From Amaurobius ferox (Eukaryota; Arthropoda; Arachnida; Araneae; Amaurobiidae), in the NCBI GenBank assembly GCA_951213105.1, contig OX578145.1, positions 12,840,707-12,904,706 on the forward strand: a stretch of 64,000 nucleotides of DNA, written 5' to 3'. The stretch's first letter is position 1. Every line of letters begins with the position of its first letter. Of the stretch, positions 24,641 through 39,698 are shown piece after piece. The notes below the pieces were generated by a model. It was not told the DNA's origin and did not search any database. It saw nothing but the letters and a program-made list of their open reading frames with translations. The position numbers were made by a program, and so were the translations under genes.

Positions 24641-26160
24641 CTTGCAAAATTTGAAAGTAGAGTTGAGTCGCAGTCCAATTAATTCTATTAATTGACATAT
24701 TTTGCTAGCGGGAAAAAAAATAAAAATTTTGTACCAAACATACTTATAAAACCCACTTTAAAAGGACGTTTCCAATCGCACTAACATTGAAAAGAACTGC
24801 ATCCATATAGACAGTGCCGCCAATAACAATTTTTGGGCCCCTATGCAATACATACGTGGACCTTTATAAGTTACGGACATATTTTCATATACTGTTCATA
24901 CTGTCTAAGCCCTCCCAGACAAAATATGCAAATTTTAATTACTATAAGTAAAAATTTAAAAACTATAAGTAGAAGTTTAAAATAAAAGTTTAAAAACTAT
25001 AAGTAAAATTTTAAAATAAAAGTAAAAGTTTAAAAACTATTAAGAGTTTAAAATAAAAGTTAAAGTTTACAACAGTAATAATTACTTACAATATTTAGGA
25101 ATAACTACATGAGGGATGATTGCTTTTATCTAGCGCGGCTTGTTTCAAAGTGTGTTTGTTCTGCGGAACCCTTGGGGTTCCGCAACAGATTCTGCAACGT
25201 GCTAGTTTCGTGTAAATTTTCTTAAAAAGTAAAATTTGACTACAACACTTGGGTCACAAGATACTTTTCTCATTTTGGGGTTCCGCCATCAAATAAAATT
25301 TCAAAAGGAACCAAAATTAATTTGAAAAATACTGCGACCAAAAAATTTCCGGGATTTCCCGGGAGCAAAATTTTTTTTGAAAAATATTGTAAACAGCAGA
25401 TGAACTTCATATAAATTAAAATAAAATACTTTTTATTAGGCTGAAAGCATAAGCTGATACAGCATTATGCTTTCTTCATTATAAATAATGATCGGAAAAT
25501 AATGCATACAGTCAGCATTATTTTCCGATTTCCGCTCACCTGTAGTATAGAAGTGACGACATAACTGCATACGGTTTTTCCCTTTGAGGTAACTGTCATA
25601 CACCCTCACCCACGAGCGTCCAGAGAGCCAAGCGATCGCTTGGGGCCTCATATTTGCAGAGGGCTTCAAAACTGTGTACATTATTTTTATTGGACTTATA
25701 TTTTTTAAAGACTTATTAATGCATTATACATAATCCAACGTTTTCTCAATATTTTATATAAATCCACATTTTATTATTGGGTATATCTGTATCAGTTTAT
25801 AGTGTTCTTAACAACGTTTTGTCTACAAATTGTAGTTGAGCATATTGAGATCATGATACTATAATTCCCATGGTGCGCTTTGTTATGACAGGCTAGTTCC
25901 AAATGCTTTGTATCATACAAAGATGAAATTTATGAAAATATTTTTGTTTCATAAGATGAAATTTATGCACAACAAAAATTGACTGTGAAAGTATGAAATA
26001 GAGTCCCTTTAAATGTATCTATAAACGGACTCTAGTATGAAAAGTACAACAGCGCCATCTGGTAGTAACAAATGTAACTACCCTCATTATAATATTGATA
26101 AATATTACAAAAATTCGCTCAAAATGCTGTTTAAAATAATAATATAATAAGACTTCGTAA
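24641..26160. other. Non-coding stretch with hairpins
   Basis: A tandem of AAAACTATAAGTA(A/G)AA(G/T)TT units lies at about 24940-25060. TGCGGAACCC/GGGGTTCCGCA (about 25161-25184) and a 15-bp perfect hairpin (25491-25529) are present. No protein relic was recognised. Confidence 0.45.
25491..25529. other. Perfect 15-bp inverted repeat, 9-base loop
   Basis: ATCGGAAAATAATGC (25491-25505) faces GCATTATTTTCCGAT (25515-25529). It is not next to a gene, so a terminator role is not indicated. Confidence 0.85.
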
Positions 26161-26165
26161 CAACA

Positions 26166-26273
26166 TGAGCAGTATTAACCGGTTTTAGGGACAAAAAGCA
26201 GTCTCCTTCTTCAGAATGAAAAGGCAATCAGACTACGATATAGTCAAGAACAGACGTGTTCTTGACTATGGCC
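26166..26273 (-). mobile_element. Penelope-type terminal motif, reversed
   Basis: On the minus strand CTGAAGAAGGAGACTG (from about 26214) is followed after a short loop by GTCCCTAAAACCGGTT. This is a worn version of the CTGAnGA-stem-GAAA layout at 28086, 42401 and 46869. A 13-bp inverted repeat (ATAGTCAAGAACA facing TGTTCTTGACTAT) sits beside it at about 26244-26272. Confidence 0.4.
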
Positions 26274-26739
26274 GTGTGGTTGATAGTTGATCACCTTCTT
26301 ATACCGATCAATGAAACGGAAACAACTCACTAAATGAATTCAAAGATTTCGATGTCAAAATCATGATCGATTTTCTTTCTCTTTTCGGAGAATGTTTTAA
26401 GAATATGATGGTTACAATATATTTTTTTTTCAGTAACACCCAAAAATGTACATATAACGTGAAAAAAATATTCTATAAACACTTCTGCAATTTATGCAGA
26501 AAACATGATTAAACAATAAATATTTCATTAGCGATTAAGGTCAAAATTATTTTGTGTGTCTGGATCTCAAATGACGAGACAGTGATTTCACTGCAGTCAA
26601 TGTCACACACACACAAAAAAGAAAAGTCGATATTACAAGTGTGCAAAGATTCAGCTTTCTAGGTCCCCAGGAGATTCTGAAAAATTAAATAGATTTTACA
26701 GTATATTTATTACTTTTGTATTTATTACTTTTAATAAGA

Positions 26740-27324
26740 ATGTTTAAGGAAATAAAGTTAACTTTGATAAAAATGCTTGAAGGAAGTAAGTTAACTAGAC
26801 TTTATGTATTTTATTTTCATAAGAATGCTTGAAGAAGAAACGTTAACCAGACATTACTGTAATGCATTCCCCATTGATAAGAATATTTGAGGGAGGAAAA
26901 CTAACTTTGATAAGAATGCTTGAAAAAGGAAAGTTAACTAGGCTGTACTGTATGTATTTCACTTTGATTAGAGTGTTTGAAGGAAGAAAATTTTCTAAAC
27001 TTTGCTATATTTATTTCCCTTTTATTTAGAAGAATATTTGGAGAAGGAAAGTTAACTAGATTATACTGCATGTATGTCACTTTGATAAGGATGCTTCAAA
27101 GTGGAAAGTTAACTAGACTGTACCGTATGTATTTCACTTTAATAAGAATGCTTGAAAGAATGTATTTCACTTTAATAAGAATGCTTGAAAGAATGTATTT
27201 CACTTTAATAAGAATGCTTGAAAGAATGTATTTCACTTTAATAAGAATGCTTGAAAGAATGTATTTCACTTTAATAAGAATGCTTGAAAGAATGTATTTC
27301 ACTTTAATAAAAATGCTTGTTAAT
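26740..27324. repeat. Minisatellite, about 60-bp unit with inner 33-bp unit
   Basis: The older part repeats a GTTAACTAGACTGTACTGTA phrase, a TATTTCACTTTGATAAGAAT phrase and GCTTGAA with decay. From 27127 to 27291 a 33-bp sub-unit (ATGTATTTCACTTTAATAAG start) is repeated five times without change, followed by one variant copy to 27324. Because 33 is a multiple of three, both strands stay open and give repetitive peptides (MYFTLIRMLER on +). These are not called genes. Confidence 0.92.
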
Positions 27325-27960
27325 GCAGCAAATGTCAGAAAGGCATCCTTACAAAAGAAGGTTGAAGTAAAGGGTAGCTAAAACTATGACTATTTTTTAT
27401 ATTTACATGAATTAAATATATCGTGTATCAATAAGCGATAGATGCATTATTAATATGAAAAATTATAAATATACGCATTTCGTACCACTATCTCAAATTA
27501 ACTCCGCGTATGAATTTACTAGCAGAAATGACCGACGTTGTCCGAGATAATACTGAAATAAAACCTACACGGTACAAAATCTAAAATAGTTAAGCCATAT
27601 TTCTCCCAATTAAGCGTAATAAAACAGTGCAAAAATTATGTCAATCTATTGAGCCGTTCTCGAGTTTTAAGCGGTCATTACAGATAGAAAAAAAAAATGG
27701 TGTTTTAATACCTTTTGTTCCGTCAGACGGCCCACTGACACCACTCAAGTGGGACGTCAAATAGGCCCAACCATACTATATTTATTTATTTATTTTTAGT
27801 GGGGGGAAGGCATTCAAAAGGATTCGCAAGGCGGGGGAATCAAATATAGAGGGGGGGGGGCGTGACAAATTCTTGGGCGGGACCCATAAATTGTATTTAG
27901 GTGGTACTTGTTCAATGAACAGTTTTAACGATTTAACTTAAGAATAAAGCATATATTATA
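27325..27960. other. Non-coding stretch with a G-run
   Basis: A G-rich patch (about 27800-27860) has a ten-base G-run. No coding relic was recognised. Confidence 0.4.
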
Positions 27961-27965
27961 AAGGA

Positions 27966-28044
27966 CTTTGATGCCCCAACCGGGAATTGAACCACGGATC
28001 TTCTTTCTAGCTAGCCGACGCTCTACTTTTCAGCTACTGGGAGG
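27966..28044 (-). mobile_element. tRNA-derived SINE head
   Basis: On the minus strand from about 28041, TAGCTGAAAAGTAGAGCGTC resembles an A box region, and GTGGTTCAATTCCCGGTTGG resembles a T-arm/B box. Spacing between boxes fits a tRNA. The acceptor stem does not close well, so a SINE head or tRNA relic is more likely than a working tRNA gene. Confidence 0.55.
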
Positions 28045-28058
28045 GAAAAAGAATGGTG

Positions 28059-28170
28059 TGCCCTTCATCAGTGGCGACTTCGCCACTGATAAAGGGCATA
28101 TAGTAATGTCCGAAAGAGCTATGGCAATGTGATTTTTGTACGTCGTAAAAAGGAGATTTTAATAAAATAC
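28059..28170 (+). mobile_element. Penelope-type terminus with hammerhead-like core
   Basis: CTGATAA (28086-28092), A, GGGCAT (28094-28099), six-base loop, ATGTCC (28106-28111) and GAAA (28112-28115) follow the hammerhead core order. GGCAATGTGATTTTTGTACG and an AATAAAATAC tail match the copy at 46928-46980. The left side folds back: TGCCCTTCATCAGTGGCGA (28059-28077) is the inverse of 28080-28098 except for one base. The core has A for G at one conserved place, so activity is doubtful. Confidence 0.5.
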
Positions 28171-28289
28171 TTTTAATTGGGGCCAAATTTTTGGTGGTCT
28201 TTATCTTTAAAGTGTTAACTATTTTGACGTGCTGTTATACTATTTTATTAGGAACATTCTAAGTTTATTTCATGTGGATATTTAAATAT

Positions 28290-28312
28290 ATAATAATAAT
28301 AATAATAATAAA
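28290..28312. repeat. (TAA)n microsatellite
   Basis: An uninterrupted trinucleotide run. A similar (ATA)n run is at about 29587-29612. Confidence 0.95.
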
Positions 28313-29270
28313 GTAGGACATTTCAGTAAAAAAAGTCTGAAAAAGCTAAAATAATTTTCGAGATTGAAGTTATAGACATATAGAATTATGATATTGATCT
28401 TAGACATATAGAATAGACATATATACAAAGTTGCGTAAAAAAAGATACAGAATTTTATGAAATTGATTAGAATTTTCAAGGGAGTTAAATTTCAAGAAAT
28501 ACAAAATTTAAATTTTTATACTGCTTCCGTACAAAAACATATCCAATGAGTAAAATGTGCTCCATATACACTAATAAGGTGATGTACAAAATTTCAGCAT
28601 TTTATCATAAAAAGTCCCAGAGATATGAAAAGACAAAAATGCTGACTTAAACCACTTTTCGATGCATCGACATGGGTTCTCAGAGAGGAAAAATCATGTA
28701 GGCAGATAGCGTTTCAGGGGGTCATACACAAATTACGAAAGAAAACAATGATTACATAAATAAATAATAATTTTGCTGTTTATTGGTACAGAAGTAGCTA
28801 CAGGGTGTAGAAATAATAACATTACACAAAGATTACAAGCTTGTTCAAAATGTTTTCTATCCATGCCAAAGATCCATTAAAGATAAGAGGCAGATATTAT
28901 TTGCCTATGGTGCATTTCTGCGTTGCGTCATTTGCACTCTTGCTGTAAACATTTACATTTTAATGTGTGATTAATCCCTCACCAACTTTGTTTACACATA
29001 TTTCTGGAACGTTTCATGATAAAATGCTGAACTTTTGTACGTCACCTTATTAGTGTATGGGGCACATTTTACTTATTGGAAATGTTTTTGTACGGGGGCC
29101 GTATAAAAATTTAAATTTTGTATTTTTTTAAATTTAATTCCCTTGAAAAATGTAATCGATTTCCTAAAATTCTGTACATTTTTTTACGCAACTTTGTAAT
29201 TTATTATATATGTCTAAGATCAATATTTAAGGAATAAAAGCCGAGATCAATATTTCTGGGACATCCTGTA
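28313..29270. mobile_element. Foldback-type element with long inverted repeats
   Basis: The left arm (about 28365-28625) and right arm (about 28995-29250) are inverted copies. Examples: AGTAAAATGTGCTCCATA (28550) against TATGGGGCACATTTTACT (29056); ACACTAATAAGGTGATGTAC (28568) against GTACGTCACCTTATTAGTGT (29038); GCATTTTATCAT (28597) against ATGATAAAATGC (29016). Arms are about 250 bp with some indels around a 370-bp AT-rich centre. The right edge reads GGGACATCCTGTATA, a phrase common at the ends of arthropod Tc1/mariner-like elements. No transposase is present. Confidence 0.8.
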
Positions 29271-32829
<3,559 letters not shown>

Positions 32830-33112
32830 TTTTCTATTCTGCACAGTCTAAATGCTGCATTCTGCACAGTCTAAATGTTGCATTCTGCACAGTCTAAATG
32901 TTGCATTCTGCACAGTCTAAATGTTATATTCTGCAGTCTAAAAATGAAGCATTTTACATAGTCTAAAAAAATGCAGCATTCTGCATAGTCTAAAAAATGC
33001 AGCATTCTGCACAGTCTAAATGCTGCAGTCTAAAAATGCAGCATTCTACATAGTCTAAAACATGCAGTATTCTGCACCGTCTAAATACAACATGATGCAC
33101 AGCCTGGATAAA
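32830..33112. repeat. 23-bp tandem repeat array
   Basis: The unit ATTCTGCACAGTCTAAATGT plus TGC is repeated about eleven to twelve times. Early copies are nearly identical; later ones carry A insertions (AGTCTAAAAAATGCAGC) and a partial unit. Confidence 0.95.
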
Positions 33113-35113
33113 AAGTTTCAAGCCGATGTGTAATGTTGACTAAAATACATAATATATCTTAATTCTGTTTGTGTTAGAATCAGTTATATATTTTAAAGCT
33201 CGTTGTTCGATATTTGAATGAAACGCAGCATTTTCACTTTATACAATATACAAAATCGTATATCTATAGAAAAAAATCGACGGTGGCTTCATTCCGATGG
33301 AGCCGAAATTGTTTTACGCATGGGCGCCCATAGGGCAAAAAGGCGCACTTGCCCTTCTTGGACGTCCAAGGTCACAAAGATGGGCCTCAAGCTAGTGGAT
33401 GTTGTACATCTTATCCTTGAGTCTGTTCCATTGACGTAAGTAGTTTAACCTCCCCCCCCCCCGGAAAAAGTTCTACGTGCCCCCATGGTATTGCGTGAAT
33501 AACATTTTGAAAAATAAAGCGCCAGTAAATTTCAATGAGTTTATTAGATTTTTCAGATTGATTTGTTTCGTTTAGAGACTTTCAAAGCACAACAAGTTAC
33601 TCGCTAACTATTTACGCAGCTAGCTAGCACTTCTATAGTTTTCGCTCCGATTTCATCTGGATACTTAGACCTTAGACTTGGCATCAAAATATCCAATTAT
33701 TTTAATAACTTGCTTGCGGTATATAAATTAAAATTATGCAATATATCTGACGAGATTTTACGTTTAAGTTAATCTATAAACATGCCTCTCGGCACACAAA
33801 TACGTATTTGAATACGTATATATTTCTATCTATTCCGTTCAAATCTCACCAGTTACTAAACATCTTTAGAATCTTAAGTTCATTTAACCTCCTAAATTAT
33901 TTAAACAAAATAAATTATATCGTTTTTTCGCAACAACATTTTATCAAGAAATAAGCAAACAGATTAAGCTGCAACAATTGGGATATTTTAAATATTATAG
34001 CTTATACCCACCTATTGAGAAAACCCAAGTTCAAATACTAAAATATCAAAATTACAACTATACTTCGAAAACTAAGGACTCTGTCCAAAATCCACTTGTA
34101 GGGCTTTCAAAGAGCTAGCAAATTGTTCATAGCTAGCACTTTTAGTTTTTAAGATATAAGCATTACAAACTTGAAAAACAAAAAATTTTCAATCTTCTTC
34201 AACTTGACAAGATGATTACTCGAAAACTACAAGAGCTTTAAAAATAAATGTTTAAAAATAAAAATATATCTTTAATTTTGTAAGTAGAGTGTTTGAATTC
34301 ATAAGTATATCAAATTTAAAAACTTCAATTTTTTGTATTTTAATTTTTTATTCAAAAATAATTTAGATCTTTTTACATATTTCATATAGCACATTTGCAT
34401 CTAATAAATATATGTGTGTAAAAACTTTTGAATAAAACTATTCATAAATAAATTTTTTTGTCCAAAACTCCCCTAATAGTTGATGTATAACATAGCCAGA
34501 AGGTTATTCCTAAACCTCTCTACAAGGCCGTAGCCAGGTAGGGGGCCAGAGAGGGCTAAGATCCCCTCCCCCCAAGAGGTAAACTCAGCCCCCTTCCCCG
34601 ATGAAAATATTACATTTTTAGTGGTGATGTGAAATTTCAATCAACATGTCATCCACATTTTGCATAAAATATTACTTTATGAGAATTTTATAAATTACTT
34701 CGTTTCAAAGGTTTTTTAATTTAGCTAAATTTGTGGTTATACAGATGTTCAATTTATTTACGTATTTAATTTAAAAATATTTAAATTTATAAAAAAAAAT
34801 AAAGACTATAGCATTTAGGATACTTTTGTGTTATTACGGCGTTCGCTGTCATACGTTATCGAATCAAAATCAACTGATAAGTAGTTAAGAGTTAATATCA
34901 AGTGTTAACTTGTATTTACTTTCAGAAATTGTTTTCAATTAATTATCAGCGTTGCTACTAGTTAATGATTATATTAAAATCAAGTGTAATTATTATATAT
35001 TAATATTGGTGTCTAGTAGCTGTATGGGTATTCCTATAATTAACTCATAGCTGACAAATATAAATATGCAATTACTTATTATTTGGATTTATATGGATTG
35101 AAATATAAAAAAA
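33113..35113. other. Non-coding stretch with family D scrap
   Basis: CATGGGCGCCCATAGGGCAA and CTTGCCCTTCTTGGACGTCC at about 33318-33370 match family D (38700-38750). A 'GGCCGTAGCCAGGTAGGGGG' phrase near 34525 is of the same G/C-rich kind. The remainder is AT-rich without recognisable coding. Confidence 0.45.
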
Positions 35114-36022
35114 TTTGATGTGGGCAACATATGACTTTCCTTATATAATGCGATGAATTTACTACTTTTACAGTAAAAAAATCGGTTATTCTTATAGTAG
35201 ATACTTATATTCTTTCCAAGATATTGAATTTTTGACAATTAGTCGTCATTTTTATTGATTTAGCGTCATTTTTATCCATTTGGCAAGATTTTCGTTAATT
35301 TGGCAACATTTAAAAAGTCGCCAAGTTGGCGACATTCCGCCAAATTCGTCGACAAAATCTCGCCAAGCGTCATGGACGGAGAAATAAGTTATTTTTATAG
35401 CAGGTAAATGACTATTTGCGTTCAAATACAAAATTATTACTCAAAGTATCTTTTCTCATGAATGGAACAAGCAGGTAATGACCACGAGAATGATGTCACC
35501 CAATTTATCGCATGATATTACATATGAAAAGTGAACATGTTTCTCAACAGTTAATTTTTTGTTTTAATTTATGGGATTTTTAGATAAATGTATTTGAAAA
35601 ATGTGCAATATCTCGAAAACGGTTCCTGCTAGCGAGTTTATGCCAATCGTTTTCTAAGGAAAAATTGCATAAGAAATGTCTATTTGCGTAACTTATTAAA
35701 GGTTTTGATTTTTTGATGATGTTTTCAAAATTTCACTCGAAAATTTAGGGGGGGTTTTGAACATTCGATTATGTTTAAAAACAATAGGCTGCCAGTATTC
35801 ACGGATTGTGATTTTTGTACCAAATTTCATTCGAATCGCTCCATTCATTCGTGAGATATCGTCTCCACAGACTCACTGACATACACACACGCATATCATC
35901 TCAAAAATATTTGATTTGTGATCAGGGATGCTTGAAACGTGCTCTTCCGTCGAAAACTCGAATTCGAATTTTCGACCCCGTCACAATACTTTCCTTACAC
36001 ATTATGTATATAAAGAAAGTAA
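35114..36022 (+). mobile_element. Family A element, copy 3
   Basis: About 909 bp, with a divergent start (TTTGATGTGGGCAACATATG) and end (ATAAAGAAAGTAA). It ends 265 bp before hh exon 2. It differs from the other copies by an extra 'CAGGTAATGA' after ATGGAACAAG and a poorer AC tract. Confidence 0.85.
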
Positions 36023-36287
36023 TATGGGATTATATAAAAAATTATATTTATATGAATTGAAATATATAATAGTAACTATCATGGTTTTTTAATGCTAATG
36101 ATTAAGTGTCTTTAGTGAGCCCCCCTTGAATTCCATTTCTGGTTACGGTCCTGCCTCTCTGCAGTCAAGTTGTAGCTTCAAGTGTAATTATTTACTGTTT
36201 ATGTGCAAAGTTATGTTCTGCATTGCCTTATATTCAGTTACTGATTGTAGTCACCAAAAATTTTCACAATTCAATTTTTTCCTTTAG
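36023..36287 (+). other. hh: End of hh intron 1 with splice acceptor
   Basis: The last bases before the exon are TCAATTTTTTCCTTTAG, a good polypyrimidine tract and AG (36286-36287). Intron 1 begins outside the window, so it is longer than 36 kb if the exon order is canonical. Confidence 0.85.
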
Positions 36288-36549
36288 AGGTGTAAAGAGA
36301 AACTGAACACACTGGCCATTTCTGTGATGAACATGTGGCCAGGTGTCCGAGTGCGGGTCACCGAAGCCTACGACGAGGAGGGATACCATGCCAGGAACTC
36401 TCTGCACGAAGAAGGCCGAGCTGTGGACCTCACCACTTCCGACAGGGATCGGTCCAAGTACGGCATGCTGGCTCGATTGGCTGTGGAAGCCGGATTCGAC
36501 TTTGTTTTTTATGAATCGAGGTCACACATCCATTGTTCAGTTAAATCAG
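36288..36549 (+). CDS. hh: hedgehog, coding exon 2 (signalling domain, C-terminal half)
   Basis: This exon encodes 87 full codons plus one base, starting [15 protein letters not shown]. It is the second half of the Hedgehog signalling domain (HH-N), the secreted lipid-modified morphogen that binds Patched. Visible landmarks: [10 protein letters not shown] with the zinc ligands His (36405-36407) and Asp (36426-36428), the invariant [20 protein letters not shown] block, and [12 protein letters not shown] with the pocket Glu (36513-36515), pocket His (36525-36527) and third zinc ligand His (36531-36533). The acceptor is TTTAG at 36287 and the donor GTGAGT at 36550. Length (262 bp) and phases (0 in, 1 out) equal those of human SHH exon 2. 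The first exon with signal peptide and palmitoylated Cys is outside the window. Confidence 0.98.
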
Positions 36550-36585
36550 GTGAGTAACACTTCCATGTAAGCTATTTTTAAAAAA

Positions 36586-36618
36586 TCGGATGTCAGCAGC
36601 ACGTGACTTTTCTTACAG
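36586..36618 (+). mobile_element. Family B/A terminal scrap next to the hh donor
   Basis: TCGGATGTCAGCAGCACGTG and ACTTTTCTTAC match the common start of families A and B. It lies 36 bp after the exon 2 donor. Only the terminus is preserved. Confidence 0.5.
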
Positions 36619-37073
36619 ACTCGTGGTCAGTTATGGGTTCTCAAAGATAGGAAAACTAAGAAAATTAGGCTGCAACTTCCTTTTTAATAAGTTTTATTTT
36701 GTTTAACAATGTATCGTGCTTACAATTGGAAATAGTTGACTCAATGCCCAATAAGGTTTTGCCCCGGTAGAGGGGACTTCGGGAGAGTTCTATTAGACTC
36801 CCCCCCTCCTCACCTCTCTATCCACCCCCGAAGGAAAATCAAGATCTCCGTTAGATTCGGACCAGTATTCGATACTTTTTTCGACCCAGACTGTTCATCC
36901 GCTAAGATGTAAAGGACTGTCGAGACACTGCCACCCAATTTAGACAAGAACTCAGTGGGGGCGGCATCCACAGGGACCGCACTTTCCTTCCCCTGCCACC
37001 AACCTCTAGGAAGAACTTTCGGACCCACAGATTTAAAGTGCTAGTACTCAGCATTAACACGAAGATAGTTTGG

Positions 37074-37145
37074 GCAAACCTGGTAATCGAACTCAGATCC
37101 CCCGAGTGCAACCCCGTGCCTTAACCACTGGACTATCCAGCTCCC
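37074..37145 (-). mobile_element. tRNA-derived SINE head
   Basis: On the minus strand from 37145, GAGCTGGATAGTCCAGTGGT then TAAGGCAC is an A-box region, and GAGTTCGATTACCAGG is a B box with T-arm pairing (CTGAG/..). Box spacing suits a tRNA. The lower-coordinate side (to about 36790) may be the SINE body. It overlaps a repeat phrase GAGTCGGACGGTCTGGGT (37170-37195, minus) also found at about 51026. Confidence 0.65.
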
Positions 37146-38689
37146 TGTGGTCGATACTATAAGTGTTGAAGACCCAGACCGTCCGACTCATCCTGAGGAC
37201 TTGAGCAATTAATTGGACGCCCGGGATACTATAAGTGTATAAAGATTCAGCCATCTTAACCCAAAATCCAGCCATCTTAACCCTTCGGAAATCCGACTAC
37301 GTTAATTTCTGTCTGATTGTCAATACTATAAGTGTGCAATGTTTCAGTCTCGTAAGTCACTGAGAATCTTCTTTGTGGGGGAAGGGGGGGGGAGATCAAG
37401 AAAGACATTTCGATTCCCTTTTGTATTTTGTCCTAAAATATCGTAGTAGAATAGATAGATAACGGAAGTTCATATTTCGGCCCAAGGAGGCTTCTTAAGT
37501 GGGCTGAGCCTAAACAATAGGGATATTTTTGTATAACCCCCCCTCCACGAAGTAATTAAGAAAGTGGATCTACAGAGAACCGCATGGATGATTAAATCGC
37601 TGCTAATCCCATTAGCGTCGGAAGAGAAGGCGTAGATACAAAGTGAATAACAGTGGACGAGCAGATTTTCAAACAGAAATAGCCAATCAGAGACACATGT
37701 TTGACACGTCAAAGTCACGTGGGCAGAGTGAGGGATTAATGAAATTTTGATGTTCCCTCCGGATTTCTAGTATTGTGAAAGATTGGAAGACTCCATCGAC
37801 TCTTTAGAATATCTACGCATTCTATCTGTCCCGTAGGAGAATTGAAATTTCGGTTCCGTTAGGTTCTGTCCTGCGATCGAAACTATAAGTATGCAAAAAT
37901 TCAGACTTCTGGGTCATTTTGGGGATCCGGAAGGACTTTCTGGACCCTCTTACCTTTTTTCTCCATCCCCGAGTTGATAAATCAAAATCATGGCTCCCTC
38001 AGTTCTATTCCGTAATCAATGCTATTCATGTTCATCCAAAACATTATCTATATTGCTAAAAATAAGTTTCTTATTTACGTTTTATTTAGATAGATGCTTC
38101 AAAAAGCCAGAATAACGTCAAGGAACTTCCAAAGGAAACATTTGAATTTAAAGAAACTAATTTTAACAATTTCAATAAAGTATTTGCGATATTTTGCTCA
38201 AATTTTCAGATGCGTCTTTATCAAGGGCGGATTTATTGAAAAGAGGATTGAGTGGTCTGATTACCCCCCCCCCCCCTCCTCCCCCAAGCATTAGAAAGCG
38301 GGTTTCCGCATTTTCGAATACTTTCATTCAATTTGAAGTTATTGCAAAATTTTGTTTAATTAGTACAAAATAATATTTTGTTTTTTATATTTAAGCAAAT
38401 ATTAATAACTACTGAATCAGTTTAAAAGCAACATCATCTTGCAAGCGTCCAGGAAATATCGTCAGGCCTCCTTTCAGAAATTTTGGCAAAAGAAAAAAAA
38501 TAGTAAAAATTGCATTTCAAAGAATTAATGACTGAAAACAGTTTTTATCTGTGTCCAAATGCTGCAATAAAAAGCATATTTGGTGTTTGCGAAAAGCTCA
38601 GAGCTATGAAACATTGGGGATCCATATTGGAGACTATCTAGTACGATATGTGCTCAATACCCATTTGGGGCCAAGGGTTAAAGAAGAAT

Positions 38690-38931
38690 CAACACCCACA
38701 TGCATGGGCGCCCATAGGGGCAAACTGCCCCTTGAACACGTCCAGGGAAGGGCAAGTTCCCCTTCTTGCTCTCCCCTATGGGCGCCCTTGCCCATATGAG
38801 TGCTATGTGATGGGTGCTGCGTTCTCAATCCAGTTTATCATTTAATTGTAGGGTTCTAGGCTCTTTTCTATAATTTTATATTTATTTAAAAAAAAATATT
38901 AAACATTTTTTACTTTCTCACACAATAAAAT
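38690..38931 (+). mobile_element. Family D repeat, uninterrupted copy
   Basis: CATGGGCGCCCATAGGGGCA, CATATGAGTGCTATGTGATG, TCAATCCAGTTTATCATTTA and TTTACTTTCTCACACAATAA are in the same order as at 23163-23386, here continuing directly into family C. Confidence 0.75.
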
Positions 38932-39395
38932 AGTGATGTCCGTCTGTCTGTGGTAAATTTCTTGTATACACGATAGCTGCCACAAATATTCACAGATTTT
39001 CACGAAACTTTATACCCGGCTTTGTTATTAAAAAAAAAAAAAAAAAAATCTAGAACTAGATAGAATTTTTTGAAATTCGTGAGAAAACTTCGAAATTTCA
39101 TATTTTCTTAACATCGCAGCATGGAACAAAAGTTGACATAATTATGCATAAAAAGGGTTATATATGGCTCAATGACCACAAAACTTCAGTTTCAATCATT
39201 GTAATGAAAACTAGCCTCGATGCAATTTTTGTGCTCGTGATTAGCCCTCTCGGGGGGGGGGGGGGGGGGGGAGTAGACTCGTCATCCTCAGAGAGGGTAC
39301 ATTATCAAACTTGGAATCAATCGAAAGCTTTTTTCAAACCCTTTAAAATGAAAAGTAACATGCTATAATTGTGATTTTTTGGACAAACAATACAT
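38932..39395 (+). mobile_element. Family C repeat, uninterrupted copy
   Basis: It carries GTCCGTCTGTCTGTGGTAAA, ACGATAGCTGCCACAAATAT, 'CACGAAACTTTATACCCGGC', 'GGCTCAATGACCACAAAACT' and a 20-base G-run (39253-39272) at the place where the 13799 copy has its facing G/C runs. Confidence 0.75.
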
Positions 39396-39698
39396 ATTTT
39401 TCAAATAAAAAAAGAAAAATCAAATTGATCTTGGTATGAGAAAGTCGAGTTGGGTCACACTCCAGTTCATTACTTATTTATTTTATATAAATCATCAGAA
39501 TGAATTAGAAGTGCCATCAACGATAAAACTCAATTATGTGACGTCAAAATAAAAATTTTGCATAATGAGGTGATAAAATAGGATGACACGCCATATTAGT
39601 CCCAAGAATAGCACGACTTAGGGGTCCTTAATTATATAAACCCGCTCCTGGTCTTTGTGGCATTTAAAATTAGAATTTCCGATTGAATTAAAAAAAAA

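Noticed and set aside
26977..27381. A 134-codon frame with MYFTLIRMLER repeats, and its antisense partner
   Set aside because: The 33-bp tandem unit keeps all frames open; the repetition is at DNA level and both strands are open.
27971..28041. Functional tRNA gene
   Set aside because: A and B boxes are present but the acceptor stem does not close by eye and it is embedded in repeat sequence.
32830..33112. CRISPR array
   Set aside because: Units are contiguous with no unique spacers, the genome is eukaryotic, and no cas genes exist.
36324..36570. Alternative frames across hh exon 2
   Set aside because: Only the RCKEKLN...HIHCSVK frame matches Hedgehog and fits both splice phases.
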